From assembly GCA_001466705.2 (NCBI GenBank), contig LATX02000046.1, positions 434,001 through 498,000 of the forward strand: a DNA stretch of 64,000 bases. Direction: 5' to 3'. The translations under genes and the position numbers were made by a program. This DNA is from Moniliophthora roreri (Eukaryota > Basidiomycota > Agaricomycetes > Agaricales > Marasmiaceae). The notes below the pieces were generated by a model. That model was not told the origin of the DNA, searched no databases, and saw only the letters and a list, made by a program, of their open reading frames with translations. This document shows positions 34,033 to 44,582 of the stretch, piece by piece. The first letter of the stretch is position 1; every line of letters starts with the position of its first letter.

Positions 34033-34784
34033 CCAACATTCTGTTCCCGACCACGTCCTCCAGATGAAGACGACACGAAGAAACCTGTGCACTCTTCCTC
34101 GGTGCCTTCCTCCATGATATGAGATGCACAGCGGATTCGGAGCCTGTGCGTCCGTCCATCTCAAACCTCTCAGTTGTTTGACTAACAGAACCATTTGCAG
34201 CAATTCCAAGTTTGAACTCTTCTCGTTACACACTGCCCTCATTCCACTTCTGAGCGACAACCCGAGCCCAACACATTTTCCTATACTTGGGCTTCCGTAT
34301 TATGGTGAGCTGCATGTTGGCGGCCTTGCTGTGGGATAGGTGCGTTTTCTAATGCTCTCTCATCCGCTCACACTGACCGTTTTTTGATGCGGAACAGGAT
34401 CTGCGTCGTTGTACAGCATTTACCTAAAGCTCAACGATCGCGAATGGTGAATGGAATGATGCTTGCTTGAACATATCCTTAGTCTACACAGACAGAAGCG
34501 AATATCATTTTGTAAACATTGTAAACATTTTCTGCGACGTGAGTTTGTCTTCAAGTTTTGTATCACGGTGCCCTGACGCTTTCTTCCATAGGTAGCATCG
34601 AAGCGCTTGTACCCGGTTCGTACACCCAAACACCAACCGCCGTCTGAGCATGCCCTGAATAGTGAGCTAATAAAAAATCTTGATACCTTCGAGTACTGGG
34701 TACTTTCGGGATGCTGCCATTCAGTACCGAGTCCGATAGGCCTTGGATTCAAGTTCGGTGGTGTTCAGGAGTCGAGCTTCACCT
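34033..34784. other. Unassigned region
   Basis: Short open frames on both strands, none convincing. It lies between a possible first exon and the inverted duplication. Confidence 0.3.
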
Positions 34785-36290
34785 GCCGGGTATGCCTTTC
34801 ACTGCAATGCTCGCTACCAAATTTCACTCATCGACGCGGACAGGTGGTACGCAGATTGTGCTATGTTGATTGACGCCAACACCCTATCGCCCTTGTATCG
34901 CCTACAAAAGGTATCTATCCAATCAGATTCTTCCGACCTCATGTTGACCGACGTATAAAATGCTGTAGCACTCGTGTTTAAGGACGCACCTTGCATTCTT
35001 ACCCCCACCATCTCGCCCACCCGCAGAGCGCTCTGAATAATGTTCAACCGTTCGTCGCAATTCTCTATCAAGGGAAAGAATACCTTTACCAATGTTCGAG
35101 GAAATCAGGTTAATGGCAATGTCTATACGAGTACTGTCAATTTTAATACTGGCCCAGCGGCTGCGAAACGTACCGAGCGTGATGAGGTTCGTGTAACAGT
35201 GGTTTCGATAGTCATTCGGTGCACTGACCAGGAGGCTTTGCAGTTTCAATACGTGAGACGTGGAGACATGATTGCCACGAAGGAGATACACTCTAAAGAG
35301 CTCTCGGAGTGGGATTGGGAATTGCAGAATGGAGAATTTGTCGGTCGATACAAGTCATCCACCCGGAAAATCTGCACCATTGAAATAATTGATCGGCAAT
35401 CCAAGTATACCGCTATGATCTATGAAGGCAAAGACGCACAAGACTTTTTGGAAAAGGATTTTCAATTGTTCTCGCGTAACAAGTAGGCTCTCACCTATCG
35501 CTTGAGAGCTCTTTATCTGACAAACATCCAGGAAACCGGGCTCATTTCAACTATTTGGCATTAACCAGTCAGCAATCCCAGCGCTGATCTTTCATTACGG
35601 TACGACTCACCTCACAGTTTCCCTCGACGGCGCATCCTGACGGTACCCATAGAACTGATCCCCTGCGCGCACTTTTTTAATAGAAAATCAATGTGGATGA
35701 ATGTCTACATTCGACATCTGACGGTCAGTCTGGATCCCCACTCCCGTCTCAACTTGTTGAACTAACGCTGTTTGGCTCTTCCAGACTAACATGGACTGCT
35801 TCCGGGATAATATATGGATGAACACGGCCGGCGGTGTACTTTTCAGTGGTCCTGATGGTCCTCCTGCTCCCGTTCCTCGGTCGGATGCAGTCATGTCTAT
35901 CGTTGTCCCCACCACTGTTGACATGTTGAAGGACGACACTTGCTTCAGGTTCTTCATCAATTTCGGGTCGAGTGTGGATGATAGTGTTCTGAAATGCGCA
36001 CGGTGGAATTCAGAGTATACCTATCTCGACAATTTGTTTCCGGCAACAGCAGAAGACTACCAATCCGAGGATTCTGACCATCCCAACTGGAGTTCAGTGA
36101 CACATCACTATCTCCGGCGCCTTTGGCGGAATCCACCTGATCACCTCCCAATGAGCGTCATAGGTGGGCTTCGGTTCGACACCGTCTACTCACTGTCAAT
36201 GGACGCTGTTGCGAGGTGGCCACCAGGGGCTGGTTCGTTATGGGAGTGGGAGGAGTATGGGAGGGAGGGACTGGTGGAGGAACATCTGGC
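34785..36290 (+). repeat. Inverted segmental duplication of 27650-29150
   Basis: The plus strand here matches the minus strand of about 27650-29150 along its length, covering the upstream region and the first two thirds of the 564-residue gene, including intron positions. The match ends after the GLVEE codons near 36280. Confidence 0.85.
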
Positions 36291-36408
36291 AATGAAGGCT
36301 GTCAAGCAGAACACGTCCCATACGCTACACCGCCTTCCCCAGTTGTTCATTAGGAGCAGTCATGTCCAACCTGCAAGCATGTCCAGGGGACGGAGGGGTT
36401 ATTTGTAA
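35040..36408 (+). pseudogene. 3'-truncated, chimeric copy of the 564-residue unknown gene
   Basis: The start MFNRSSQFSIKGKNTFTNVR and the first four introns keep the same positions and splice signals as the intact gene at 26825-28889. The coding sequence runs in register to REGLVEE (about 36280). It then switches to unrelated sequence (HLAMKAVKQNTSHTLHRLP), which resembles the exon-like modules near 30140 and 30380, and stops at 36406-36408. The final third of the protein, including PIYLFLCPLP, is missing. If expressed, it would make a shorter protein of about 340 residues with a foreign tail of about 40. I treat it as a pseudogene, but a new chimeric gene is possible. Confidence 0.7.
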
Positions 36409-37079
36409 GCTGTACCGCTCTTGGTTTGTTTATAGCGCTTGTGCCGAGATAGCAGATTTCAACAGGTCACTCTTCGGAACTCGACCCACATGGAAATTTG
36501 AATCGGACTGAACTTCGCAAACAGCGCTACCAGACCGACTTAATGAGACGATACATTATCCAAGGATACATTCCCCAGTCCCTCTTCCTCAAGACAAGCA
36601 CTATGGAGTTGAAGGACCGTTCATGAGACTACCATACAGAACACATACACGCTTTCTCGAAGTGAAGCCCAGTGGGCAGATATCTTGAATGTGAGTCGCA
36701 TCGTTTCCCGCACCTTGGTTTGGTTCTCATACTGACACAGTTTTAGCCGCAGCTGGACAATTCTGTACCTTGTGAAGACGACAACAGGTACAGCTACGCT
36801 CTCAGGAAACCTCGCCATTGCCATCGTATTCATCATGCTCAATGATAACTGCCTGGTCATAACCTTGCTACCCTCTTTTGACTAATCCTTGCGGGATATT
36901 GACATAGTCCAATACACACCTATGGTGGGGACACTGAAGGGCAACTAGTTTTGTCGTGGAGACATTTCCATCCAGGCATGCGCCGTCAATGAGAAGCTCG
37001 AGCGCCGCTCTGTCAAATGATAGCACGCAAGAATTGACCAGTTCAAGTAGCACCTTTTCGTCACTGTCGAGTTCATGAA
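36409..37079. other. Unassigned region
   Basis: It resembles parts of 30180-30540 at its left end. No gene is supported. Confidence 0.35.
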
Positions 37080-37799
37080 GCTTACCCTTTCGATATCAGC
37101 ATCAACGTTTTCGGTGCCTTGGACGTTTCAAGAGCCTTTCTCCCTTACATGCGAGAACGCAAAACCTGGACAATCGTCTTCATGGGATATCTTAGCGCTG
37201 GAGGTACGATCTGTGCCGATGTCTTCTGATCTCATCGTTGACACATTTAGAGCAGCACCGAATGCAGGTCTCTACGCCACCATCAAACGGGCACTACGAG
37301 GCGCGTTCTATCACTATCAAGTCGCATCTTGTCTCACATATTGTATAGACATCTCAGAAACACTTCACGAAGAAATAGCGCCTTTAGGTCTTCGAGTGTC
37401 TGCATTGACTTTGGCTACTCCCGAACATCGTTCCTCACACCGGACCATCGAAAACCATATACACCCAGAATAGTTGATTACGCTCCGATAACAGAAAAGT
37501 CTAAAGCCGGACTACAAGGTTTGCAGTCTACACTCGCTGCTTCATACCGATACTGATGTTCGATGTTTGAATGGCCAGCGTACGACGGCAAGTGACCAGA
37601 TGATCCTCAACGAGGCGTGGGAGTCGTTCTGGACATTGTACGCGGCGAAGGCATCGCAAAAGACAAGCCCTTCCAGAAGAGTATTCAGCTCGGAAGCGTT
37701 TGTTATGCTGCTGCGAAGGTGGAAAGCGAGAAGGCTCATGAGAGGTTGGAGGAATGGAAAGAGGTTCTGATCAGTACAGATCTCTCGAAAGATACTTGA
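37080..37799 (+). pseudogene. Short-chain dehydrogenase/reductase, 5'-truncated and frameshifted
   Basis: Recognisable pieces in order are INVFGALDVSRAFLPYMRER (about 37105-37165), an SDR central segment; ISETLHEEIAPLGLRVSAL (about 37350-37410); YSRTSFLTPDHRKPY (about 37425-37470), where the family usually has G-Y-F-R-T; and the C-terminal GVVLDIVRGEGIAKDKPF to the TGA at 37797-37799. The frame changes between pieces. The N-terminal Rossmann glycine motif and the catalytic Tyr-x-x-x-Lys are not found intact: the expected place reads LYATIKRALRG, which keeps Tyr but places Lys four residues on with altered context. It is a broken gene. Confidence 0.75.
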
Positions 37800-37915
37800 G
37801 TAATAAGTACACTATGATACATCCAAACCGTTATGTGCAGTCTACAAGCACTAGTATTATTGTGGTCTACACAGGTCGCAATTGATTGTTTCACATCTTC
37901 CGTACTTCAATACTC

Positions 37916-39619
37916 CTACGCAGGTATCATCGCAAACTGTCTGTGATAGCTATGCTGAGAAATTGGCTCAAATCCATCCCATTCTACTCGTCCGACATAC
38001 GGACGAAATGAATCGACCATAGACTTTGTGAGATTGTCGCACACGCTTAGCCTGAGCTTCTCTACACCTTTGTTCAGACGTGACTTGAGGAACCTACACA
38101 ATGATGGACCGAGAGCTGGGTAACCCGGAGAAGCGAAATCGACATGAGTAAAGGTGAGTGCAGTCAGCGATGGCAACACGTCAAGTTGACCATGATCGTC
38201 TGATTCCTGCAATGTGTTGACATGCTGAGCGCTAAAACTCAGTATGAAGAGGATCTGGTATGCGCAGGGACCCGTAACGATAAGGTTCTTGATCGTCGAG
38301 TAATGCCGGAGGGCAGCGTAGTCGGAAATGAAGTGTTTGGCGTCGTATACTCCGAATCGAAAGCCAATATGAAGCGTTTCGAGCATGTCTATAGGGAAGA
38401 TGGGTAGAGCAGCATCTACGACTCTGCGGGCTCCTGTAATCACCGCGCCCCGCCAAACGAACTCGATTGTTACGTCGGGTGTAGTAGATGTTGATGTTGG
38501 AATGGCACGTTCTATGTCCGATGGGGTGTTACTCCATGCCTGAAGACGAACTCCCCTTTCGGTGCTGCGTTCGACATTACCAATCCAGAGTGTTCGGAAT
38601 GATATTCCAGAGATCTGTTGCATCACAATGGCGAATAGAGGTTCTAGCTCTTCAGACGAAGCTGCCATGACGAAGCCGCCATGACGAAGCCGGTGTCGCA
38701 TCCTACGTGGATAATGGGAAGATTGGGTGTGAAGGATAGGTGGCGAAGGACATCGAAACAAGCGAATCCACACGTAACAAGTCGCAGCCGACGTAAACGA
38801 GGTAAAGCCACGACGGGCGCGTCTCTGGGAATGGAATGCGGAAGAATATGGTCAAGCTCGAGCACCTCGAGGAGTGGCATGTTCTCAAGAGCCTTAAAAA
38901 AGTCCGTGGAGTACATTCCAGGGGAAGTTTCTTGTTGTTCCGATATGCTCCCGAAGGGGTGTTTGACCGCATCGTGCACGTCCCAAATGAAGGATGTGAT
39001 GTTTTGGTGAAGCAAGGGAGAGTCCCAACCTTGGGAAAGGCGGCAGTTTTGAAGGTAAATTTCCGTGAGATTAGGTGCATCGTCACCGAGGAACTTCACC
39101 GGGAGAGCGAATACTACTGGTGCGCTCCAGGAATCGGCGACATATTCAACGTGAATGGTATGAAGAATTGAGAGGCGTTCAACAAGCTTCAAGATAAAAT
39201 CCTGAATTATCGTTGAGCTAGAACTAAGGTTGAGATGTACGGTCTTGATACGATCCATCTCGTTGAGGGTAACTGCCAACATATCGAGCTTTAGGCTGCG
39301 TAAGCGAAGCCGAGGAACAAAGATATCGAGCGGTAGAGGCTTGGATCGTTCAAGCATTGCTCGCGCCAGACTGGGGAGCTCGAAGTCTGGCGTAGTCCAC
39401 AGTATCCGGAAGTTGAGGGCTACCGTCCGCCAGTAGCGGCAAACACGGGTTATGTGAAACCATGGTCTCCTGACACCAAAATGAAAGCCAAGGGGCCGTG
39501 TCGACATGACTGGGTGAGGAAGACAATAAAGAAAGATCTTCTCAAGAAGTTCCGCTGGGATTCGATGAATTGGCGCTTTCGAGCCGAGTGGCTTGTCGTT
39601 ATCCTCCTCACCTGCAAGC
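37916..39619 (-). pseudogene. F-box/leucine-rich protein 1, frameshifted
   Basis: The F-box reads IHRIPAELLEKIFLYCLPHP, then FHITRVCRYWRTVALN and LWTTPDFELPSLARAMLERS, the pattern shared by the other F-box genes here. The exon probably begins at 39619 after an acceptor CCAG; the short first exon was not located. The frame breaks at 38664-38691, where a 14-base unit is repeated twice in tandem. Removing one unit joins TGFVMAASS to EELEPLF and restores a frame that runs to the stop at 37916. As it stands the protein ends about 280 residues into this exon (stop at 38644). The expected role would be substrate choice for an SCF ubiquitin ligase. Confidence 0.85.
38664..38691. repeat. 14-base tandem duplication causing a frameshift
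   Basis: Two perfect copies of GCCATGACGAAGCC, 38664-38677 and 38678-38691. The length is not a multiple of three. Confidence 0.95.
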
Positions 39620-40219
39620 CTGGTTTTCAGTCAAATCGTCAGAATCAAGCGGAATGATACACACCAGTCCTATCCTCAGAGTTGCCGATTCCCTCCAGGC
39701 CTCGCGTCACCATCCTATGTTTATCAAGTCGTTCGGACCAGATGTAACTCGCGAAAAGCGGCTCGTCAGACTATTGACATCGAGCTATGAACTGACAGTT
39801 TGTGAACGTGGTGGTCAGCAGATAAGCGGCTTGGTATTTTCGCCCGTGATGATCGTTGCTAGGTGCGAGTGTGCCTATCATTACAATAAAAGGCCTAGAG
39901 CCTCGAAGCTACACATTACATCGACAACTAAGAGTATTTTCCATCCCAATCGATTTCCTCGACCACTCCCTTCAACAACTCAATATCCGCTCTGGTAACA
40001 TAGGCAGAGAAAAGAAAGTGAAAATGACAAAAATTTGAAAAGGTGCATGGTAGCACGGGTAAGGCTGTGGGATTCGGTCAACACAGCCAGTACCGACTCC
40101 TCTCCGCCGTCCGCAGGTGTTTGATGGATGATGCGAAGACATTGCCCTTTTACAAGAAGTACTGACGAGCCTCTGCGACGGTACGAGTAGATGCATCACG
40201 TATGGCGAGAAAACCTTCA
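39620..40219. other. Intergenic region
   Basis: Between the broken F-box gene and the 3' end of the next one. A 142-codon plus-strand open frame overlaps (39570-39998) but has no recognisable content. Confidence 0.5.
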
Positions 40220-42055
40220 TTAATACAAATCACTCGATGTTTCCCCTCCTCCCCCGGGTTCTAGGCTTGACTCGGAACCTTCCTCATCATCCTGATCCAA
40301 CACACTCTCCATGTCATCCCAGTCCAACTCTTTGATAACCTCCTTCAACGAAGCAACCAATTCCTCCGTCACACCCCCACAAAACCTCAAAATTAACTTC
40401 TCCAACTTCTGGCCGTGTTTCATACGCGTCCTAAGAGCATCTGTAAGGTGCGTCAATAGGGGATGCCTATTCGAAGGATCATCCGGATATCCAAGATAGG
40501 AATCCACGAGTACAAGAGTGTGGACAGCTGGAAAAGCCGGAACGAGAGGCTGCGTGGGCGAATCTGAACCACGCACCGTACCGAGAACAGCGTAAAGCTG
40601 CCCAGAGTCGTCTAGTCCACAAACCACTAGTCTCTTCACGCTGGTTGACCGGAGCAGCGGGTCAAGGTATTTGACAAGGTTGTTGGCAGGTGTGCGATCG
40701 TCATCTTCTTCGTCGTGGATATCTTCAGGCTCCGAAAAGCCTTGGATTCCAAGAGTTTCAATGGTGGTTAGTGGAAACGACACCAAGACTGCTTTCAGAT
40801 CATCTGAGCTATGGTTGGAACGGGGTCGATCCCATTCGAGCTGTAGACTGAGGATGCAAGGGGGTAATGTGTCACTATCTTCAAAGGAAATGCCGCTGAC
40901 GTTCCATGCATTCAAACTGATGGTGGTGTACTCTGAGAATTCGTTTACTACAAGTGAGAGGGCTCTAATGGTTCTAGGGCTCTCCACCGGTGATTCCTTT
41001 GTGGAGAAGATCCGGGATAGGTGGGAGAGTAAAGGATTGAAGACCCCTGCATCGTCTGATTCAGTATAGTAGTCGATCTTTAACATCGTCGTTTTGGGAA
41101 ACGAAAGATGCCCAATGACTCCATTGCACCTGTCAATGTTTTCCGATTCCGCTGTAAGTTGAAGTTCACGTAGGTGTGGCAGGGGAATAGTGTTTGTGTC
41201 TGTGATGCTGTTTGGAAACATCTGTTTGAGAATCAGAATCTCGAGCAGCGGCATGCTCTGCAGGGCACCAACAAACTGCTTTTCGGTCGGGATATTAGTG
41301 ACGCCGTCACCACGCAACTCCAAGAAAGTGAGAGCATGCAGCAGTGGGGAGTCCCATGGAAGGTATGTTAAATCAAGTCGTAATTGGGTAAGCAGGGGGG
41401 CTGTTCCGGCAAGAAAATTACTTGGGAGGTCTAGTTCTGTGAAGTTTGTAACCTCTAGTGAACGAAGGGAAGGTGCTGGCTCGACTAGGCCGGAAACAAA
41501 CTCTCGATTGAGGTTTGTGTGGTCTGGACCCACATGCAAATGGCCGATACGAGAGAGTTGATGTTGAATGGTCGTCAACAAATGCCGCCACTCCATGTCC
41601 TGTCGGTGATAATGGAATCGGGGGATCTTCGCATCCAAAACTGCAGTCTTTGATCGTTCCAACATGGCTTGAGCGAGCCCATTTGATTGAAAATCAATGC
41701 AAGTCCACAGCCCAGCATAATTCAATGCTATTGAACGCCAGGAGTGGCAGACATGGGTAAATGAGAGCCAACAGGTGTTGATCAAAGCCACGGAGTCACG
41801 TCTAGGGACGCAATAAGTGAATATGTGGACCATTATTTCGATGGGAAGGCGTGATATTGCAGCCTTGGCATTACGTTGAGTACGTAGTCGTCGTAGCTGC
41901 TCCTCGAGTGAATTGATTTTTTGGTCGATTCGCCAAATCTCATCAAGTTCTGGCAGTGTTGCACGAGTAAGTCAGCCTAATATCACTCTGAGATTGCAAG
42001 GACATGCACCATTGGTTTCGGGAATCGAGTCCGCAGTGCTCGGATAGGTAATCAT
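40220..42055 (-). CDS. F-box/leucine-rich protein 2, 591 residues
   Basis: Two exons, 42055-42010 and 41949-40220, split by a 60-base GT-AG intron; phases give 592 codons with the stop. Residues about 16-42 form a basic coiled-coil (IDQKINSLEEQLRRLRTQRN). The F-box follows at about 43-85 (ISRLPIEIMVHIFTYCVP, FTHVCHSWRSIALN, LWTCIDF). The rest is irregular leucine-rich sequence (LPHLRELQL, FPAVHTLVLVDSYLGY), with an acidic tail. F-box proteins link substrates to the SCF ubiquitin ligase through Skp1; the leucine-rich part would choose the substrate, which is unknown. Such genes are greatly expanded in mushroom fungi. The short first exon is conserved in the paralogues, supporting the start. 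Confidence 0.9.
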
Positions 42056-42996
42056 TCTGAAATCCCCGCAACGTCACAGTACGACTTAGCGAGGTTCAGA
42101 AATTCCGTTGTCTGGTTTGACCGGGAACAAGGAGCGTAAGTCAATAACCGAACAACCTCAGAGCTCGAGAAGCTTACCAGCGACTGCGTGCACTCAAACG
42201 GTCACTTCGAGATGAGAGCACTCAGTATGGAGGAGGTACCTGATCAAAGGGCACGTGCCAACTTACTGTAGCAGTCGGAGTCTTTGATGCTGGTCGGGAA
42301 GACGATTTCTTCATCGCGCCAACCACACTGCAGAGCCGAAAACACGGGTATGGCGCATTGGTGGGCTTCTTGCCAATTCAAAAAAATGTATACTGACCTT
42401 CTCAAGCCTTGTTTTCCCTGATCCACAGTTTGAATGTCAGAGTCAACACGCTATCCGGGTAGAAAATGCGACAGTCGCCATCCGGCTCTCCAATCCAAAA
42501 GGGCAACGTTATGTTATATTTGTGCGCTCACTGTCCGCCTCTCTCCCCTGACGTACATCTGATGTTGACAGCAAAGCTCAAAATCTATCCAAACTAGTGA
42601 GTAGGCTATGTTGACGCAACGAGACATATACAAACATATTGCTTCTAGGTGTCAGCGGGAGGAGAATGACCGAAGAACAGATGATGGTACGGGAATAATC
42701 TTTGGCATACCGACAACCTCTCCGGGTTACCGTTGAATTCGGTAACGTACCATTTGCACCTTTACACGTCTAATCCTGAGAGGTGTTTCCAGGGCACTAC
42801 ATGTCGTTTCAACACCGGGACTTTCAGTTGTAGATGGACACCGTTCCCGCCTCCGGTACATTGTGCACTACTTGGATATCCGACAACTCCATTAATCCTA
42901 GAATACTCTCAGGTGAATGGTATATAAAGAATCTGGGCGTCTGGTCACTTCTTTAGACCAGGGATCCAATCTCAAGAGTTATACACCGGAAACACC
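42056..42996. other. Intergenic region with divergent promoters
   Basis: Lies between the starts of the F-box gene (minus) and the secreted acidic protein (plus). Open frames at 42244-42426 and 42733-42927 have no recognisable content. Confidence 0.5.
42921..42928 (+). promoter_or_regulatory. TATA box of the acidic secreted protein
   Basis: TATATAAA lies 69-76 bases upstream of the ATG at 42997, a normal distance for a fungal TATA promoter. Confidence 0.6.
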
Positions 42997-43545
42997 ATGA
43001 AGCGTTACACTGCTGCACTCATTATCCTCTCAGCTCTTTCATACACTCAAGCAGCTGTCACTGGTTTCCCTGTGCGTTTCTTCCTTCTGATTGTCCTTTC
43101 ATAGACTTGAATTAACGTTACTCTCTTCCAGAGCTCTTCTTTCGCCACCGAAACCACCACCGACGATTCTGCCACTGAAACAGCCACCGAAACAGGCTGT
43201 CTTGGTAGCACTACCACCGAGACGGTCTTCCTCCCTGCACCCACCGACACGTTCACCTGCGTCTGTGGACCTCAGGTACCTCCCACGGTCTCCGCGACAT
43301 CTTCTTTCGCCAGTGCTACGTCAGCGCCTGTATCCTCGTTCACTTTCAGCGTTTCCTCTGGCACTGCTACTGCTGTTAGTGCTAGTTCAGTAGCATCTGC
43401 TTCGGCGTCGGTGTCTGCTTTCCCACTTCACCGCCGTGCTTTGGTTCCCCGAAGTCACGGCGGTGGAGGTGGCAACGGCGGCGGAGGTGGTAACAGCGGC
43501 AAAGGTGGTAACGGTGGCGGCGGTGACGACGATGACGAGGACGGT

Positions 43546-43577
<32 letters not shown>

Positions 43578-44178
43578 CGGTGAAGAAGAGGAAGAAGACG
43601 AGGATGGTGAAGAAGAGGAAGAAGACGAGGATGGTGAAGAAGAGGAAGAAGACGAGGATGGTGAAGAAGAGGAAGAAGACGAGGATGGTGAAGAAGAGGA
43701 AGAAGACGAGGATGGTGAAGAAGAGGAAGAAGACGAGGATGGCGAAGCAGAGGAAGAAGACGAGGATGGCGAAGTAGAGGAAGAAGACGATGATGGTACC
43801 GTTGAAGAGGGGGATGAAGACGGCACTACCACCGGCGATGTCGACTTGAGGAAGAGGGTTGCTCGCCGTCGCCAGAACCGTCGAGGCGAGGATGATGCTC
43901 CTACTTTTTCAGCACTTTCCTCTGCGGTATTCTCTCGCCCTACGTTCGCTCGTCCGATCGATCCTTCGGGTGTCATGACATGTGTCTGTGGTCCTAGTGT
44001 TGCAACGCCGACAGCTACTAGCGGACTCCCCAGCGTCGGAATCCCAACCCAGTTCAGTAGCTCCTTCGCGGTTCCGTCCAGCTCATTTGTCTTCTCGGAC
44101 AGTACTGCCACTGTTACTGCCAGCGAGACGTTCAGTGTTCCCACTGACCCCATCTCTTCCTCTATTGCGGATTTCTGA
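42997..44178 (+). CDS. Secreted protein with acidic EDGEEEEED repeats, 373 residues
   Basis: Two exons, 42997-43071 and 43132-44178, with a 60-base intron and phase 0. The first about 20 residues are a clear signal peptide (basic MKR start, hydrophobic core, TQAA end). A Ser/Thr/Ala-rich region follows with a Cys cluster, FTCVCGPQ (near residue 67), then a Gly/Asn-rich stretch. Next is the acidic repeat (about 43537-43794), made of a nine-residue unit, EDGEEEEED, six times perfectly and several times with changes. After a basic stretch (RKRVARRRQNRR) a second MTCVCGPS cluster appears (43978-44001), so the protein has similar modules before and after the repeat. It is predicted to be extracellular or in the cell wall. 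I know no family. The acidic block could bind cations or a basic partner. Confidence 0.85.
43537..43794 (+). repeat. 27-base coding minisatellite
   Basis: About nine tandem 27-base units encoding EDGEEEEED. Central units are identical at DNA level; outer ones vary (EDGEAEEED, EDGEVEEED, DDGTVEEGD). Unit number is likely to vary between strains. Confidence 0.92.
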
Positions 44179-44582
44179 GGTATGTCGATTGATGATTCGT
44201 AGGCTTTTCATTGTCCTGATGTTCTTCCTCAAGGTCCGCAAATACCTTTTGCACTACCTTTTGAATTTTATTCAAAACCATAAATAAGCATAGCCGTTAC
44301 AATCGAATTCTCTTAATTATTCAATGTATAGTGTATGTATTGGTTGATTGGGTATAGTCGTACTGGAATGGAGAGCGTATCTTGGTCCATGCATAACATT
44401 TCCATCTCTGACTGCTTAGCATACGTGCAAAGATCTATCATTACTGTTACTCCAACAGTTCACCATCTTCTCCTCCATGTAGCAAGCGTGTACGGGAACG
44501 AAACTAGGCTGAAACAGAATCTGGCCAAGATTCAATGTTATATCTCTTTCTCCGTCCTGAGGTTCCGTCTCGAAGCTTTCAG
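44179..44582. other. Convergent 3' intergenic region
   Basis: 3' flanks of the acidic protein gene (plus) and F-box gene 3 (minus). I see nothing else. Confidence 0.6.

Noticed and set aside
40671..41561. Plus-strand open frames over F-box gene 2
   Set aside because: They are antisense shadows of a long leucine-rich coding exon.
43537..43794. Regular 27-base repeats considered as a CRISPR-like array
   Set aside because: There are no spacers, the unit is coding and in frame, and the organism is a fungus.
43455..44153. 232-codon minus-strand open frame rich in serine and proline
   Set aside because: It is the reverse of the acidic repeat gene; SSSSP runs are the complement of GAA/GAG codons. 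The plus-strand model has a signal peptide and splice sites.
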